From Laburnicola sp. R22_1 (Eukaryota > Ascomycota > Dothideomycetes > Pleosporales > Didymosphaeriaceae), in NCBI GenBank assembly GCA_014281115.1, contig JACONQ010000007.1, positions 1,674,001 to 1,738,000 on the forward strand: a stretch of DNA of 64,000 bases. The letters are read 5' to 3'. Made by a program: the position numbers and the translations under genes. Each line of letters begins with the position of its first letter. Position 1 is the first letter of the stretch. The notes under the pieces are model-generated. The model ran no database searches. It was not told the origin of the DNA and worked only from the letters and a program-made list of their open reading frames with translations. Shown here piece after piece: positions 46,090 through 59,600 of this stretch.

Positions 46090-49000
46090 GGAAACGTAGT
46101 TAATTATATTATAAGTAGACTAATAGGTAAGGTAGTAAATATTGCACTAGTCTTTATAGAAAAAGGAATCTATTCTAGAAACAAATTCTAGAGTTTTTAG
46201 ATATAAGCTTCTATAATAACTTAGTAGAGAAGTAAGTATAAAATAGACTATTTCTTAGCTAATAGAGTATAACTTTACTAACTAAGTTTAATGCTAACTT
46301 TATACGCCTAGCTACTAAGGCTAATAAAGACAACTGGAAGAACTTAAAGAATATTTACTAGAGAGCCTTATATATAGACTTATAGAATAGGTTAACTGCA
46401 CTAGAGATTTTTAAAGACTAGGACCTTATAATATTTATAGATAGAGTTAATATAGTTAAAAAGAATATTTACTATATAAAGATATTAAAGCCTTTCTATG
46501 TAGCGGCCTCCTTCTCTACTAAGTCTACTAATACTATAGATTAGAAACTTACATATTTTAGTACTATAAGGACTACTAAAGTAAACCCTTTAAGAACTAA
46601 AAAGCGCGCTAAATAAGTCTTTAAAAGAAGTTAGAAAAGCGCTATAAAAAAGAAGTATACTTCTACTATAGTAAAAAGGAATATAGTATCTAGAGTTATT
46701 ACCTCTAAGCTGCAATATCTCTAACACAATCTAGGGCTAGTAAGGCCTAGAAAATAAATAGTAGTAATAAAAATACTAATAGCTTAGTAAAGTTAGAAAA
46801 CTAGCTTCTCTTCCAAAAAGTTATTAGAGAGAGAAGATAAAGTCAGTTATAGAGGAACTAGAGGAGAACTTTAATATATATAAGAAGCTATAACTAGATT
46901 TAATACTAATTCCTATAAATACTTTTATTATTAATACTGTTTTTATATATTCTATACTTAATTTAAGGTATTTAACTACTGCCTGTATATTTAAGAAGTT
47001 TATCAGAAAAGCTAACCTATAATATATTAGTTTAAATAATCCCTATTAACTAATAGGATTTAGAGGCGTAACCTTCTTAGTCTATAAAGCCGCTTATATA
47101 AAAATAGATATTAAGAGGCATATTAAAATAATATAGGCTTATATTAATAGGAAAGAGAAGGACTATAAATTAGTTCCTAGGTTACTATAGTAAAAGAAGA
47201 ACACTATATTAGTGGCCTAAAGGAAACAGTTTATATATATATGGTCCTCCTATATAAGAATTAAAGATAAGTAGAGAAAATAATCTTCTACTCCTAGTTA
47301 AAAAGTCTTTGCTATATTATTTATAACCTTAAATAGAAGAAATATAAAAAGAAATAGACTAATAGTCTTTACTACCTCCCTTAAGAATATCTAAAAGGTT
47401 CTAGCCCTAAAAGCTAAGGTAGATCTAAGAGACTATCTTCGAAAGTAGCTTCTAGACTAAGTAGAAGTTTTCTTAAGAGAATAAGCTAATAAACTTCCTC
47501 TATTATAAGGCCCTAGAATTAATTACTTAATCTCCCTTATTAAGAAGAATAGAGAGACTCTAAAAATCCCCTTTAGCCCTCTCTATAGTATATTAAAGGA
47601 GGAATTGCTAGTTTTTTATAAGGAACTAATAAAGTACCTTAACTATAGTTTTATTTAGGTAAGTAAGTCTAGTGCTGCAGTACTAGTATTATTTACAAAA
47701 AAAACTTAAAGAAGGTCTATAGTTTTGTATAAACTATATGGTATTAAATGCCTTATTAAAGAAGAACTGCTACTCTTTCCCCCTTACTAGGGAGATATTG
47801 TAGCTCCTTACTAAGGCTAAGTAGTTAATAAAGTTAAATATAATTTAGGCCTTTTATAAGTTAAAAATAGTAAAAGAAAAGAAATAGAAAATAGTTTTTT
47901 AAACCTAGTATAGGTTATATAAGTAGCTAGTAGTCCTCTTTAGATTAGCTAATACACTAAGCACTTTCTAGAGATATATTAACTATATTTTAAAAGAGTA
48001 CTTAGATAACTTCTACTTTACCTATATAAATAATATTTTTATATTTTCTAGTAAATCTTTAAGAGACTATTAGAATAAAGCATAATAGGTAGTAAAGAAG
48101 TTAGGTAAGATAGAGCTATACTTAAATATTAAAAAGTGTGAGTTTATAGTTACTAAAACTAAGTACTTTAAATTTATTATAAAGTGTAGAACGGAAATTA
48201 ATATAGACTTAAAGAGGGTTAAAGGTATTTAGAATTAGGCTTCTTCTATAGATATAAAGGGTGTTTAGAGTTTTTAGAGTTTACTAACTTCTACTAGAGG
48301 TTTATAAAGAACTTCTTAAAAGTAGTATTTTTATTAATTAAGTTAACTAGAAAGAAAACTCCTTTTTTATAGGGGTAGAAATAATAGTAGGCCTTTAACT
48401 ACCTAAAGAAAGTATTTTGCACTAAGCCTATACTAGCCTACTTTAATATTAAAAAGAAAGGAGTATTAAAAGCTAACTTCTTAGGCTAGGCCTCTAGAGC
48501 CTGCTTTTTATAGTTTAACGTAGAAGAAGTTTTTAGGCTAATTACCTACTTCTTTACTAAATATACTCTTATAAAGGCAAATGATATAATTTATAATAAA
48601 AAGATACTTATAGTTATTAAAGTAACTAAGGAGTAGTATAATATAGTTTAGGCTATCCCTTATATACTTATATATACTAATTATAAAAACCTTATATACT
48701 TTATAAAGTCTAAAAGGTTAGATAAAAGGTATATACGCTAGGCTAATACCTTTAGTAAATATAATATAATATTCTAATATAGACTAGAAACTATTAACTT
48801 AAGGGCGAATGCTCTTTTATAACACTAGTAGGATATGCCTACTAATACTAAAGATAACTAAGTTAAGTTATATAAAATTTAACTTCTTAAGAAGATTACT
48901 TTAGGGAATAGAAATATTAGGCTCTAAATATTTATAGCCCTAGTAATACAAGCTCTGCCTAGAAGGCTTAACCCCTCTAAAAAAAGGGAGCTAGGCTAAA

Positions 49001-49890
49001 CGCAAGAAATACTAGTCTTTTTTTCCCTACTTACTAAAAGAGTTTTCCTCTAGACTAGAAATATACTCCTTAGTAGACTTAAACTTAAATAAATTATAGT
49101 TTTATAGCTTAAAAAAAGTTTTATATTAAGAAAAGTAAAGAAGTATATTCTTTACTATAAGCGCACTTTTCTCTTCTTTCTAAACCTAAAGGTTGCTATA
49201 TAAAAATATAATATTAATAATACTAGTTGCTTCTAGTACTAGAAATAAAGATAAGTCCTAGACTAGGAACCTCTATAGATAATACTAGTTACTGCAGTCT
49301 ATAACTCCCCTCTATTTAGGCACCTAGAAAGAGAAATTTCCTATAAAATAGTTGCTAAATCATACTTCTTTTTAGAAATATTAGACTTTATTTATAGATT
49401 TATTAAGAACTATAATATATATAAAAGAACTAAGCTATAAAGAGATATAAAATAAGGGCTAATAAAACTTTTTCCCTCCTAAACTAGATATAGAAGAAAA
49501 TTTCTATAGACTTTATTATTAAGTTTCCTATAAGTAAAAGAAATATAAATATAATAGTAGTGTGTAATAGGCTAAAGAAAGGAATAGTTTTAGTTCTTCT
49601 ACTAGACTTAAAGATAAAAATAGTAGTAAAGGCGTTCCTTTATTATATTATAGCCTACTATTAGCTTTCTAACACTATATCCTCTAACTATAAAGATTAA
49701 TTTATAAATAACTTTTAGAGGCATCTATATAAGATAATAAAGATTTAAAGAAGATTATTCTCCTTTAAACACCTAAAGACTAATAGTACTATAGAATATA
49801 TAAATTCTATAATTAAGGTATACCTTTACGCCTTTATATAATAGGACTAGAAGAATTAGGCCTTACACTACCCTATAGCGTAAATAACTA
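46090..49890 (+). pseudogene. Ty3/gypsy gag-pol remnant
   Basis: Degraded polyprotein in Ty3/gypsy order. Gag lies at about 46090-46700, with a zinc knuckle near 46654-46710 whose Cys and His have become Tyr. Protease is at about 46920-47200. Reverse transcriptase (about 47380-48250) has YINNIFIFS near 48020-48042, where the family has the YxDD active site, then KKCEF and SFLEFTNFY. RNase H (about 48400-48850) shows TKPILAYF and NYKNLIYF. Integrase follows RNase H (about 49150-49890), with HLEREISYKIVAKSYF, a zinc-finger Cys pair now Tyr (NYNIYKRTK), and KTNSTIEYIN near the catalytic Glu. RNase H before integrase separates gypsy from Copia. The end is lost at the inverted repeat 49895-50070. 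Confidence 0.9.
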
Positions 49891-49894
49891 TTAA

Positions 49895-50070
49895 TATAAG
49901 GGGCTTTAAACTAAGAGATTAGAGTTGCCTAAGTAAACTTATAAATTTAATACAGTTTAATAGTAACTCTAGCTATAGACTTATATATACTCCTAGCTTA
50001 GTAGGAGTATAGACCTAGAACTCTAAGGTAGTAGACTAAGTAACTATAGAAGGGCGCTTAGCCCCTTATA
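49895..50070 (-). repeat. ~175 bp inverted repeat flanking the gypsy remnant, right
   Basis: Reverse complement of 44851-45025. The recognisable integrase reading stops where it begins. Confidence 0.65.
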
Positions 50071-51974
50071 TATCTCTCTCCCCTCCTAAAAAATTCTAGT
50101 GTTATATTCTATACTTTCTATAGTAGTTACACTAATTTCTTTTCTGCGCGCCTAAAGTTTTAAGAATAAATCTACTACTGTGTATGCTAGTAATAGTACT
50201 TTAAGCCTTTATAAGGTTCTAAGTATACTTTAGCTAGAGAAAGTACTAGACTCCTATCCTTCTACTTTTAGTAGGGCAATCTAGTTATTATATCTAACAT
50301 GTTTATATTTATTTCTCTTAGTTTCTATAGTGTAGCTACCTATTTTAGTTAAAGATTTGTGCTAGTGTTATTTGCTTTAGCTAAGGTAAATAAAAAAGTT
50401 CCTGCCTTAGTTTTACTTTTCTTTTCTACTCTACTACTATATCTATAATGCTCCTTATTAATATTACGCTATATTCTAATTACTATTTCTATTTTTATAC
50501 TATTTTTGCTATTCTTCTTATTATTAATCTTTGTTATAGTTAGAGCTAATAAGCAATATCTTATAGCAGTCCTTATAACTCTAAGTAAGTGTTTAAAGGC
50601 TAGATTAATTATAGCTTAGTATTTTCCTATAAAGATTATAACTTATAGCACTCTTACTTATAATAGTAAGTCTTTACTACGTACTTTAGATTTCTATAGT
50701 ACTAAGAACTTTAGAGTTTATATATAATAAGACTATAAAGAACTATAATAAGGTTAGTTTTTAGTTTTTCTATATTATTCTTTACTAATTCTAAGTAGTT
50801 CTTTAAGGACTTAAGCTGTAATTAAAAGACTTTTAAGGCTATTTATATAATATCTAAGGAGTGCGTCTTTAAGACCGCCTATATTTATAAAAAGACCTAC
50901 TAGTGCTATCTTAAGCAGCTTATTTTCTATGCGTAGAGGCTTATAAGAAAGAAGTATAACTATAAGGCTTATATTATTTACTCTAGTAAGTGTTTAGGTA
51001 AGACATAATAATTTTTTAGTAAACCTCTTCCTTGCTAATTTATATCTTAGATCTAGAATAGCTTATAAAAGGACATTGCTAAGACTAAATTTGCTAACCT
51101 TATTCTAGAATATATTCTCTATAGTAATAGTTATACTAGTAAGCCCTATATTAATCTTTAGTAAGCTTATCTTAATATCTTTATCTATAAGGATAGCTTT
51201 ACTATTTAGAGTACTTAAGTTAAGCTCTAAAAAATAGATAACACTAATACTAGATATTTTAGATAGGATATAGAGCTTCTATATTAGATTCTTATAGAGT
51301 AGTAGAATACTTACACTATCTTTTAAGCTTTTCTTAATAAACTTGCTATAAGTCCTAGATTTTTTTTAAAGTTTGTTTTCTTTAGCTAACATTATGCTAT
51401 AGTTAATTGTCACTTCTACTCTACCTATTCTAGAGCCTTCCTATTAGAATCTAGTTAAGCTTATCCTAGATAGTATAGAAATTATCTGCGCTAGCAAGAT
51501 ATTAAAAGAATATACAATTACTACTCTTTTAAAGTATATTAAGTAGGTTCTAGATTTTATAACTATTAGTTCTAATTAGATTGCTATCCTTTATCAAACG
51601 GCTAAGGGGATAGACTTTAATCTTAATCTAGGCAAGAGTAAGTTTATAGGGGAGGAGTAGTATTTCTATTTATTTTTCTAAAATATTAGGATTTTTCTAT
51701 CCCTATATCTAGTCTTATTATAGAGGTCTAGACGTGTTTTCTTACATAGTTTATAACTTTATAGATATTGCTAAGCTATAAGCTTAGCTTTTAAAATACT
51801 TTAATCCCTTTAGTTATACTATATCTATTCCCCCTTTTTATAATATTCTCTTCTAAATAGCCTTTTCTTTCCCTCTTCCTATTTACTCTACTTTCTATTG
51901 CTTAGGATCTATATTATTATATTATAGGGAGAACAATTCTTCTTCTTTCTACTAGCTTATACTAGAGCCGTCGC
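50071..51974. other. AT-rich DNA, unassigned
   Basis: Two overlapping plus-strand readings from about 50740 to 51970 look protein-like (Gln- and Tyr-rich, stops as TAA/TAG), but neither shows a domain I can name. No repeat relation to the rest of the window was found. Confidence 0.4.
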
Positions 51975-52690
51975 ATTATTTATTTAGTGTTAATTACTCT
52001 TTTTAACCACATTATTTTTTAATTTAAGTCTGCGTAGGTTGGGATAAAAAGGCCGCTCTAGTCTAGCACCTAAAAATACAGTCTACTCCTAGTCTCTACT
52101 AATATAATAATAGTTCATAATAGTTTATAAACTACACACTTACTCTACTATCTATAAGCGCTCTAACGTCTACTAAATTTACTTAAAGCGTGTATAGCAT
52201 ACTAGCTTATTATATTATTACTATTATTAGTAATTGTGCTATATTCGCGCGCTACTTATATAGTACACTTATGCAATACGCTTACTATCTAACGCTATAA
52301 CTATAAGAATCTAATATATTTACATAACACTCTCCTCTTCTAGTAACTTATTAATAAATACTTTTATCTTCTCTTTACTACCTTTAATTCTATTCTTATT
52401 TGTCTCCTTTCTAATATATTGTAATAGGAGATATTATAGGTATAGTAGAAAGTCTCTATGTCTATTACTGCGCCTATAGTTACTAATTTATTGCCAGCCT
52501 AACTAGTATACTAGGACTACCTTACATAGGCTAAGGTATACCTTTTTCTACTTTAACCTATTAATAATCTTTTAGATAGAGTAATACTCTAGTGTAAACC
52601 TAGTAATAGTAATAAGTAAATAGAGATTATACTTTTAGGCAGCGTTAATAGCAGTAGTAGTATTAGCAATAGGGCCTAGAAAAATAGTAA
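51975..52690 (-). repeat. R3 repeat, copy B
   Basis: Aligns with 16590-17300 in the same orientation over about 700 bp, hence inverted relative to copies A-left and C. Less mutated than the others, with several CG-containing segments. Similarity stops near 52700. Confidence 0.65.
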
Positions 52691-54769
52691 ATAATTAGAC
52701 GGCAAGCCTGTATTAGAAAATAGACATATTTTATTTAGGTAATCTACGCCTTGCGTATAGTTTTATGCTACGCCTAAATAGATAATTAATCTTAATCTCT
52801 ATTATAAAAGTCCTTCCTTACCTATTATTATTTTCTCTTTCTTTTCTCTCTACTCTTATCTCTCTATCTGCAATTCCCTTCCTCCTTATCTGCGCTAACT
52901 ACCTCTGCCCCCTCTTACCCCCCTGTCCAATCGTCCTTTATAAGGCAATTTTTTTAAACTTAGTTGCCTGCTTAGAAGAGGCAAAACTGCCCTGCCTATA
53001 GCGCCTAATTTTCTTTTTGCTATTACTATTCTAGCATGTCTATCTATATCCTCTTTTATAATAAGCCTGCCTATCTTAAGCCTTTACATACCCTAAAGCC
53101 CAGCGGCTAAACAGCGCACTTTTAGACTTTTGCTTAGAATAGATCTATAGGCAAGACACCTCTCTACTTTCTTTTGACCTACCCTCTTTCTATTCTAACT
53201 TCTTCTACATCTACTACAATTAAAGGAAGGCTGGGCCCCCCTTCTATAGCACAGCCTAGCGCTACTAGCGACTAATAAGCCTTAGAATCTTCTCCCCTTC
53301 CCCCTTTCCTCTAAATTGCTAAGATATTAGCGCTTCTGCAACGTACTATCTTATGCATAACTTACTAAAAGGCAGACTATATAGTTATTATGCTGCTATC
53401 TTAGGTTAGATTACTCTGCCTCTCGCATTCTATTTTTTTTAGTTAAGGACACTTTGCTAATCCGCTCTATTATCTTATATTACGCTTAGATAGAATCTCT
53501 TAATAATAACGTAGTTATTTATTTGTATAAAACACTAATTTTATTTACTATAGTTTTAGAATACTCTGCCTCTTATAACCTATTAACTATAGAAGTAATA
53601 TAGCAGTGCAATACTACTTAGCTATCTATTCTACTAATCTAGGTTTTAGAAGCTTCTAGGCGCTTATAGCTACTAAAGCTAATTCTTTTGCCTATTTTAA
53701 GTTAAGCTGCTATAGTTAAAGGACGGAGCTCGCTACTTGCTATATAGCCATTATAGTATTATAAGGTTTTGCAGATTTCTATCCTACTCTAAACTCGCTA
53801 ATAGTATTTACTATGCTCTTATTTATTTCTATTTTAAGTCAACAAATGCGTAACTCTTTTACTATTATCTTAGCTCTAATATATCTATACTACGCCTAGT
53901 GCCCTAGTTAAATGCGCTAAACTAATTCTCTACTCTATTACTATCTCCCTATCCCTAGCTCTAGTTCCTTAGTAGTAATGCGACTGTTTACCTATATAAT
54001 GCATTTATCTAATACTACCTTTTTATATTAGCGCTATAGTACTAGTTAGATACTCTGCCCTATATAAGATATATAGCGTTGCTGTAATGTTATTATATAA
54101 TTAGTAAAGGCTAGTGCCTAGAAGGCAATAGCTAATAGCTTAGAGATAGCGCAGGGCGTGCTATAAGAGGTAGAAGAAGACCTATAGATGAATTACTTAA
54201 CATCACAAGGCTGTGTTAGTAAGAATTGTCTATTTATATGTTATTTAGCACTAGACCTGTCTAATAAAAGGGGGTGGTTAGGGATTAAAGAAGAAGCTAG
54301 CTATTAGTGGCTTTGTTTAGGAGTATAGGCCCCTAAACTACTAAATAATATAGATAACTAGGTTGTAACTATCTGCTAGATAGTTACTACATAAGCTAGG
54401 CTAACTCTTAATAGGATAAGACCATCTACGTCGCTTAGAAGAGCGGTCTATTATTCTTTTAGAAATGCTAATACTAATAGTCTTTAAGTTTATTTATCTT
54501 TTTTATAAAGCGCTAATATACTAGCTACTACACCTACTACAACTATTTTTATAATAAATATAGTATTTATGTAACCTCTTTCTACTTAGGGGGCGGTATT
54601 AGCGGCGATATATATAACAATAGTTTGTTTGCAGAGGGTGCTACTTCTATAAAAGTTATTACTATTAGAGAAGTTACTAGCTCGTCACGCTAATATAACC
54701 TCTTATAGTACTATTATATTTGCCACTTTATTGCTTATAAAGACTATTCTATACATTTCTAAAGTGTGC
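52691..54769. other. Degraded DNA, unassigned, with a pyrimidine-rich patch
   Basis: The segment 52800-53300 is C- and T-rich on the plus strand. A plus-strand frame around 53480-54330 reads Gln/Pro-rich stretches when TAA/TAG are taken as former Gln. No domain recognised. Confidence 0.4.
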
Positions 54770-56450
54770 AAGCCTAACCCTAAGTTTAGGCCAAAGCCAA
54801 AGCTAATACCTAGGGCCAAATTAATAGCTATAACAAAGATAGTAGAGCATAGATATTTAGAAGTTAACTTTAAAGATAGTAAAGAGTAGTTCTATATTAA
54901 TAATAAGTTTATAATACTAAATTAGAATATATTACTACTTAGTCTATATAAAGCTATAGTCGCTTCGCATTTAATAGGCTCTAGTAATACTTACTTACTA
55001 ATTGTTATAAGCTAATAAAACTAAACTAACACATAAGTAGCAAATATAGTAGGTAGTCTTAGTGCCGCCTTTAAGTTAGAGAAGCTAGAGTATTACTAGC
55101 CTAGTTAGTAATTACTTATTAGAGGAGAGACTAACTATATTATAAGTATTGCAAAGACAAATTTAGCTCTAAATAGGCTATTTAATAGAAGTAGTCTAGG
55201 TAAGTATATAAGTAGATTAAAGTGCTAATTTACTAATTTGTGATAGACTTTTCTTTAATTTTAGAGAGCAATGTAGCTAAAGAGTACTATAGAATAATAT
55301 AAGTTAAGTCTAGTAATAGAGCGTTAGACTATTAAGTAAATAGTTACCACGCAGCTGCTAGCGCCAAACTATACTATACTAAATAATATAGTGATTTTAA
55401 CGCTACTAGTATGCATACTCTCTCTAAGGAGGATATAAAGGGTATTTATTATAGTGAGTAGTGTTTTAGTACTAGTTAAGCATCCTATTTTTAATATTAT
55501 TAAAAGAGCCTTTATTGGTAAAGAACTAACTACTCTTTAATATAAGTAGATTGCTATTAATATATAAACAAATACGCCGCTTATCTAGTAATATAATTAT
55601 CTCCTTAGTAGAAGTGCTAGATATTACTTCTAAACTAGAGCTAGAAGACTCTTGTTTAGCGAAGCGGCGAAGGCTGTCTAATTAATAAGTAGAAAGCCTT
55701 ATACTTAATTATGTGCCTACCTCTAAGCTAACGCCTCTACTAACATCTAGTAGCCTAGATTGTCGTTTTAAAGTTAGAAATAAACCTAGCCCTGATTCTT
55801 TTAATAATAGTAGCTAAGAAGGCAATATAGAAAGCTTAGTCCTATCCTAAAACAACTTTAAGAAAGAGAATAGCAACAATAACAGACATGCTTAGGGAAT
55901 AGTTAAGAAGCTACTCTATTCCCTAAGATAGCCCTCTCCTTTTAAAGAAATGGAGGGCGATTAATATATTAATCTAGATTTAAATAGGCGCGAAAAGAAT
56001 AGAAAAGGTAGTAGTGATAACGTTAGAAAATACTATAATAATAAAGCTAATTAGCTTAATAAGGTATTTTATACACCTTTAGTAAAAACTTTCTAATAAT
56101 ATAAACACACTATGCCTTCTATCTAGAAGAGGTGCCGCGGTTTATTATAAACTACTCCTAGGTAGTAGAACTAAAGCATAATGCCTATAAGGGCATCGCA
56201 ATAAGTTACTTTGTTCTAATTATGGCTATTATCCACTCCTAAAATAAACATCGCGACTTAGTCTTACTTCTTACGAATATCCTCTCTAGAAATAAAGGCT
56301 AAAGATAGGGACAATATTAATTATAGATCTAGTCTTAATATATCATATTAGATAACTAACTGTACGCTCTACGCTATCCTAAATAGCTTATTAATTATAA
56401 TAGAAATTATCTATTGCTGCAACCTAAAATAGTTCTATAATCCTGCTGCC
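54770..56450 (+). pseudogene. Possible unknown protein gene remnant
   Basis: Taking TAA/TAG as former Gln or Trp, one plus-strand frame stays protein-like for several hundred codons. Examples are IVEHRYLEVNFKD near 54850, LIRGETNYIISIAKTNLALN near 55120-55180, and RARRLLFSEAAKAVQLISRK near 55640-55700. Composition is mixed and not low-complexity, with few TGA stops. I do not recognise the family; no transposase, polymerase or nuclease motif is apparent. It could be part of a large unidentified element extending either way. The call rests on reading quality alone, which is weak evidence in RIP-mutated DNA, where every frame has such stops. Confidence 0.35.
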
Positions 56451-59394
56451 TTAGGTTACAAATTTCTTAGTAAAGAAGGTAAAGTTATTTGTATAACTTA
56501 GTTATTGCCAGATTTATAGATGCTAGTAGAATACTACTATAAAGATAGTACGTTAGACCTATATAGTTATAGAGACTTAAATTTAGACTAGATAAGTAGT
56601 TCTTATAGTGATACTGCCTCTTATAAAACGCACTACTCTAATAATAACTAGGATAAAAAGAGTAAGAAGGAAGTAAAAGGTATAGAAATATATAGCTAAT
56701 AAACGCGTAAGCTATAGCGAGAGTTAGACAAATTATATTTACGCTTATTAAGAGATAAGTAAGGTATAGAGTAAAAGAAGATATATAAACGCTTCTTAGA
56801 TTAAACTAAGGGTATAATTAAAGTGCGCTACTACACATTATAAAAAAAGACTTATAAGGTTATTATAATCTTCTTTAATCTAGATATTTCTAAGTATTCC
56901 TACTATATTTGGCCATAATTAGGGTCTTACGCTAGATCTTAGGGTGGGCAGCTGCTAAATAAACTTAACTATTATTAACTCTATATTGCTCTTCCTATAA
57001 TTAGCACTTAAGGACCGCTAGTTCTCTGTATCCCTATACCTATATAATATTAACACACTAGTTCTAACTGTATAGAATATAGTTACAATATTAATTTTCT
57101 ACCTATCTATAGCTAACTCTAGCTTAGAGCGTAGTAGAGGATGTTAAAGCTTTTCTCTAAATGCTAATCTATAGAATAGGGTCTGCAGCTATAGGGATAT
57201 AATAGTTTTAGTGTACTAGGAATTAGCACCTTGTAAACTATAACTTAAGTGAATATATTTTAACTCTAAATAAATATAATCGCCTAATATTATAAAGTAG
57301 CAAAGTATAATTTACTATGTAGTTTTTACGCGAAACACTAAATAGATATATAGTTTATAGTCTCCTAGTAGTATAATTAACCTTATGTGTGGTGTATCTT
57401 AATAGCCTATTAGTATGCTTTTAAATTAGATATGGGGCTTTAAAGGACTAGATTGTAACCTAACTTAGATTCTATTAGTAATATAAGCTAAGTCTGCTAT
57501 AGGCCCGCAGTTATACCTGCCTTATTAAGAATAGAGATGCCTATAGATTAGTAGTTACATTCTCCCTAGAAATGCGGATGTGCCTACTAGCCCTTAAGTC
57601 TTGTCTTATCTTGTTTTATTTTACTCTATTTTGCGTGCTAAACACCTAAGCTAGTATAACACTCTAATCTGTCTAATTTATATTATAATTAAATCTGTTA
57701 TGTTTATTCTAGCTATAATACATAAAATAAGCCTTTTTAATATTATAGTATCTTTCCTTTATTACTACCTTTGTATTTATTCTATTTTTACTTTAACTCG
57801 TTATTATAAGCTTGCTATATGACTATATACTAGCCTAAGCAATATAATTTTAATTACGGACATAGGACTATTAGTAAGACTACCCTATATACTAGTAAAG
57901 CGCAGGGCGGCCCTTATAGTAACATGCAACTAGCTTGGTACTATAGTATAAGGAAAGAGAATTATTCTTAGTGTAGCTACCTAACTCTCCCTTTTTAAGT
58001 AAGTTATTATAGAATAATACAACTATATTTAACGTTGGTTAGGCAATCTTTATTAACTAAGGAACCATAGCCTATAGAATTAAGATAGTAGAAGAGATAA
58101 ACAGGCTTAGAAAGTGTTACTAAACGTCTATAGTGCTAGTAGGGAGACTGTAATATAAACAATCTTACACGTTAAGATAGGCAACTTTACTTACGTCCTA
58201 ATAATCTCCTATTAAGCTTATAAGTATCTTGTGGTTAGTTAATACGCGATGGCTCGTAGAAACTATATTAAGTAGGTGGCTGTATATAGAGAGTTACAAA
58301 AGTTCTAATTAGGGCTAGCCTTATTTAGCTCACAGCTCTGCCCTATATATTCTTATATATTTAGTTATATTCTAGGCTTATAAAATAGAAGTAGGACAAA
58401 TTAAAAAGTAGTATAATTATAGAATAGCATATTAGTGTTAGTACTAAACTTATATACAATGTAATATAGAAGAGGGTAACCTTAATTATATAAGCTTAAT
58501 CTATTTTCCGCTAAGTTTAAAAACCCCACACTAAGATATCGCGCCACTTGTTCCTTCTATTTAAATACGTTTGTCTACTATGGCTTAACGCATCTTTGTT
58601 ATCTATTAATTAAATTATAATTCTGTTATTGTTATTATTAGAAATCTTGCCTATTAGGCTCTTCTTAGGCGTAAATATAAATATAGAACTAATTATATAT
58701 AATAAATTAAAAACTTTAGCAATAAACGTGGCTATATAAAATACTAAGTTCTAATTAATTACAAAGTTACTAAGCATAAATCTTAAGAAGTTTTTCTTAA
58801 ATACTGTAAAACAATATTAGGTAATAGCTAAATATAGACATACTTATTACTTAGTGTTATTCTCGCTTCTGATAAATTGCAGCATCCTCTTTTCTATAGA
58901 TAGTTCTTAAAACCTTTTATACTTAGGGCAAATATAGACCTTCTTAAAAGGTAAATAGTAATAATTTTATAAGCTTTAAAGTTTATAGCTTAGGTAATAA
59001 TAGTAGCGAAAGATTTGTTATAGGCGACGATTTACTTTCTTACCCACTATATTATCTGCCCATGTCTGCTCCTATCTTTTAGATATATATACTCTAAGAT
59101 ATATTTATTTTATAGGCCTACTTATGGCTAGTACAAACACTATATAGTCTAGAGTTATTTTGTTATATAAATATTAAAGCCGCAAGTGTTTACTAGGTAG
59201 CGTAGATGCACCTAGGTTACTATAGAAGTAGTAGATTAGCGATACTAATATAGGCTTGCACCTTAATTTCTTATACTTCTTAAAGCTATACGCTGGCGCT
59301 ATTTGTACCTTTGGATATATATAGAGTTATTAAACTTAAGATTGCGCTGTTTAGCTAGGAGGCGAGGGGTAGGGAGCACCTTTACGCCAGATAG
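56451..59394. other. Degraded DNA, unassigned
   Basis: Plus-strand protein-like pieces occur near 56690-57000 and 58170-58380 but no domain can be named. No repeat partner in this window was found. Confidence 0.35.
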
Positions 59395-59600
59395 TTGTAA
59401 GCTACTAGAGCCTCTTAGGCCTACAGCACACATTACTATTAATAATAAAAATATCTAAATAAGTAGAATGCCGCTATTGCTTCTACAGCCACGCTTAATA
59501 GTACTAGGGAGCATAAATTAAGGGAGTAGAAATGTTATAACTAGATAGTATACGTAGCTTAAGAAAACTAATACGTAATATAAGTTTCTATACTCTAGTA
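59395..59600 (+). repeat. P direct repeat, copy 1
   Basis: Aligns with 62650-62830 in the same orientation; best stretch around CACGCTTAATAGTACTAGGG and AAATTAAGGGAGTAG. Confidence 0.6.
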
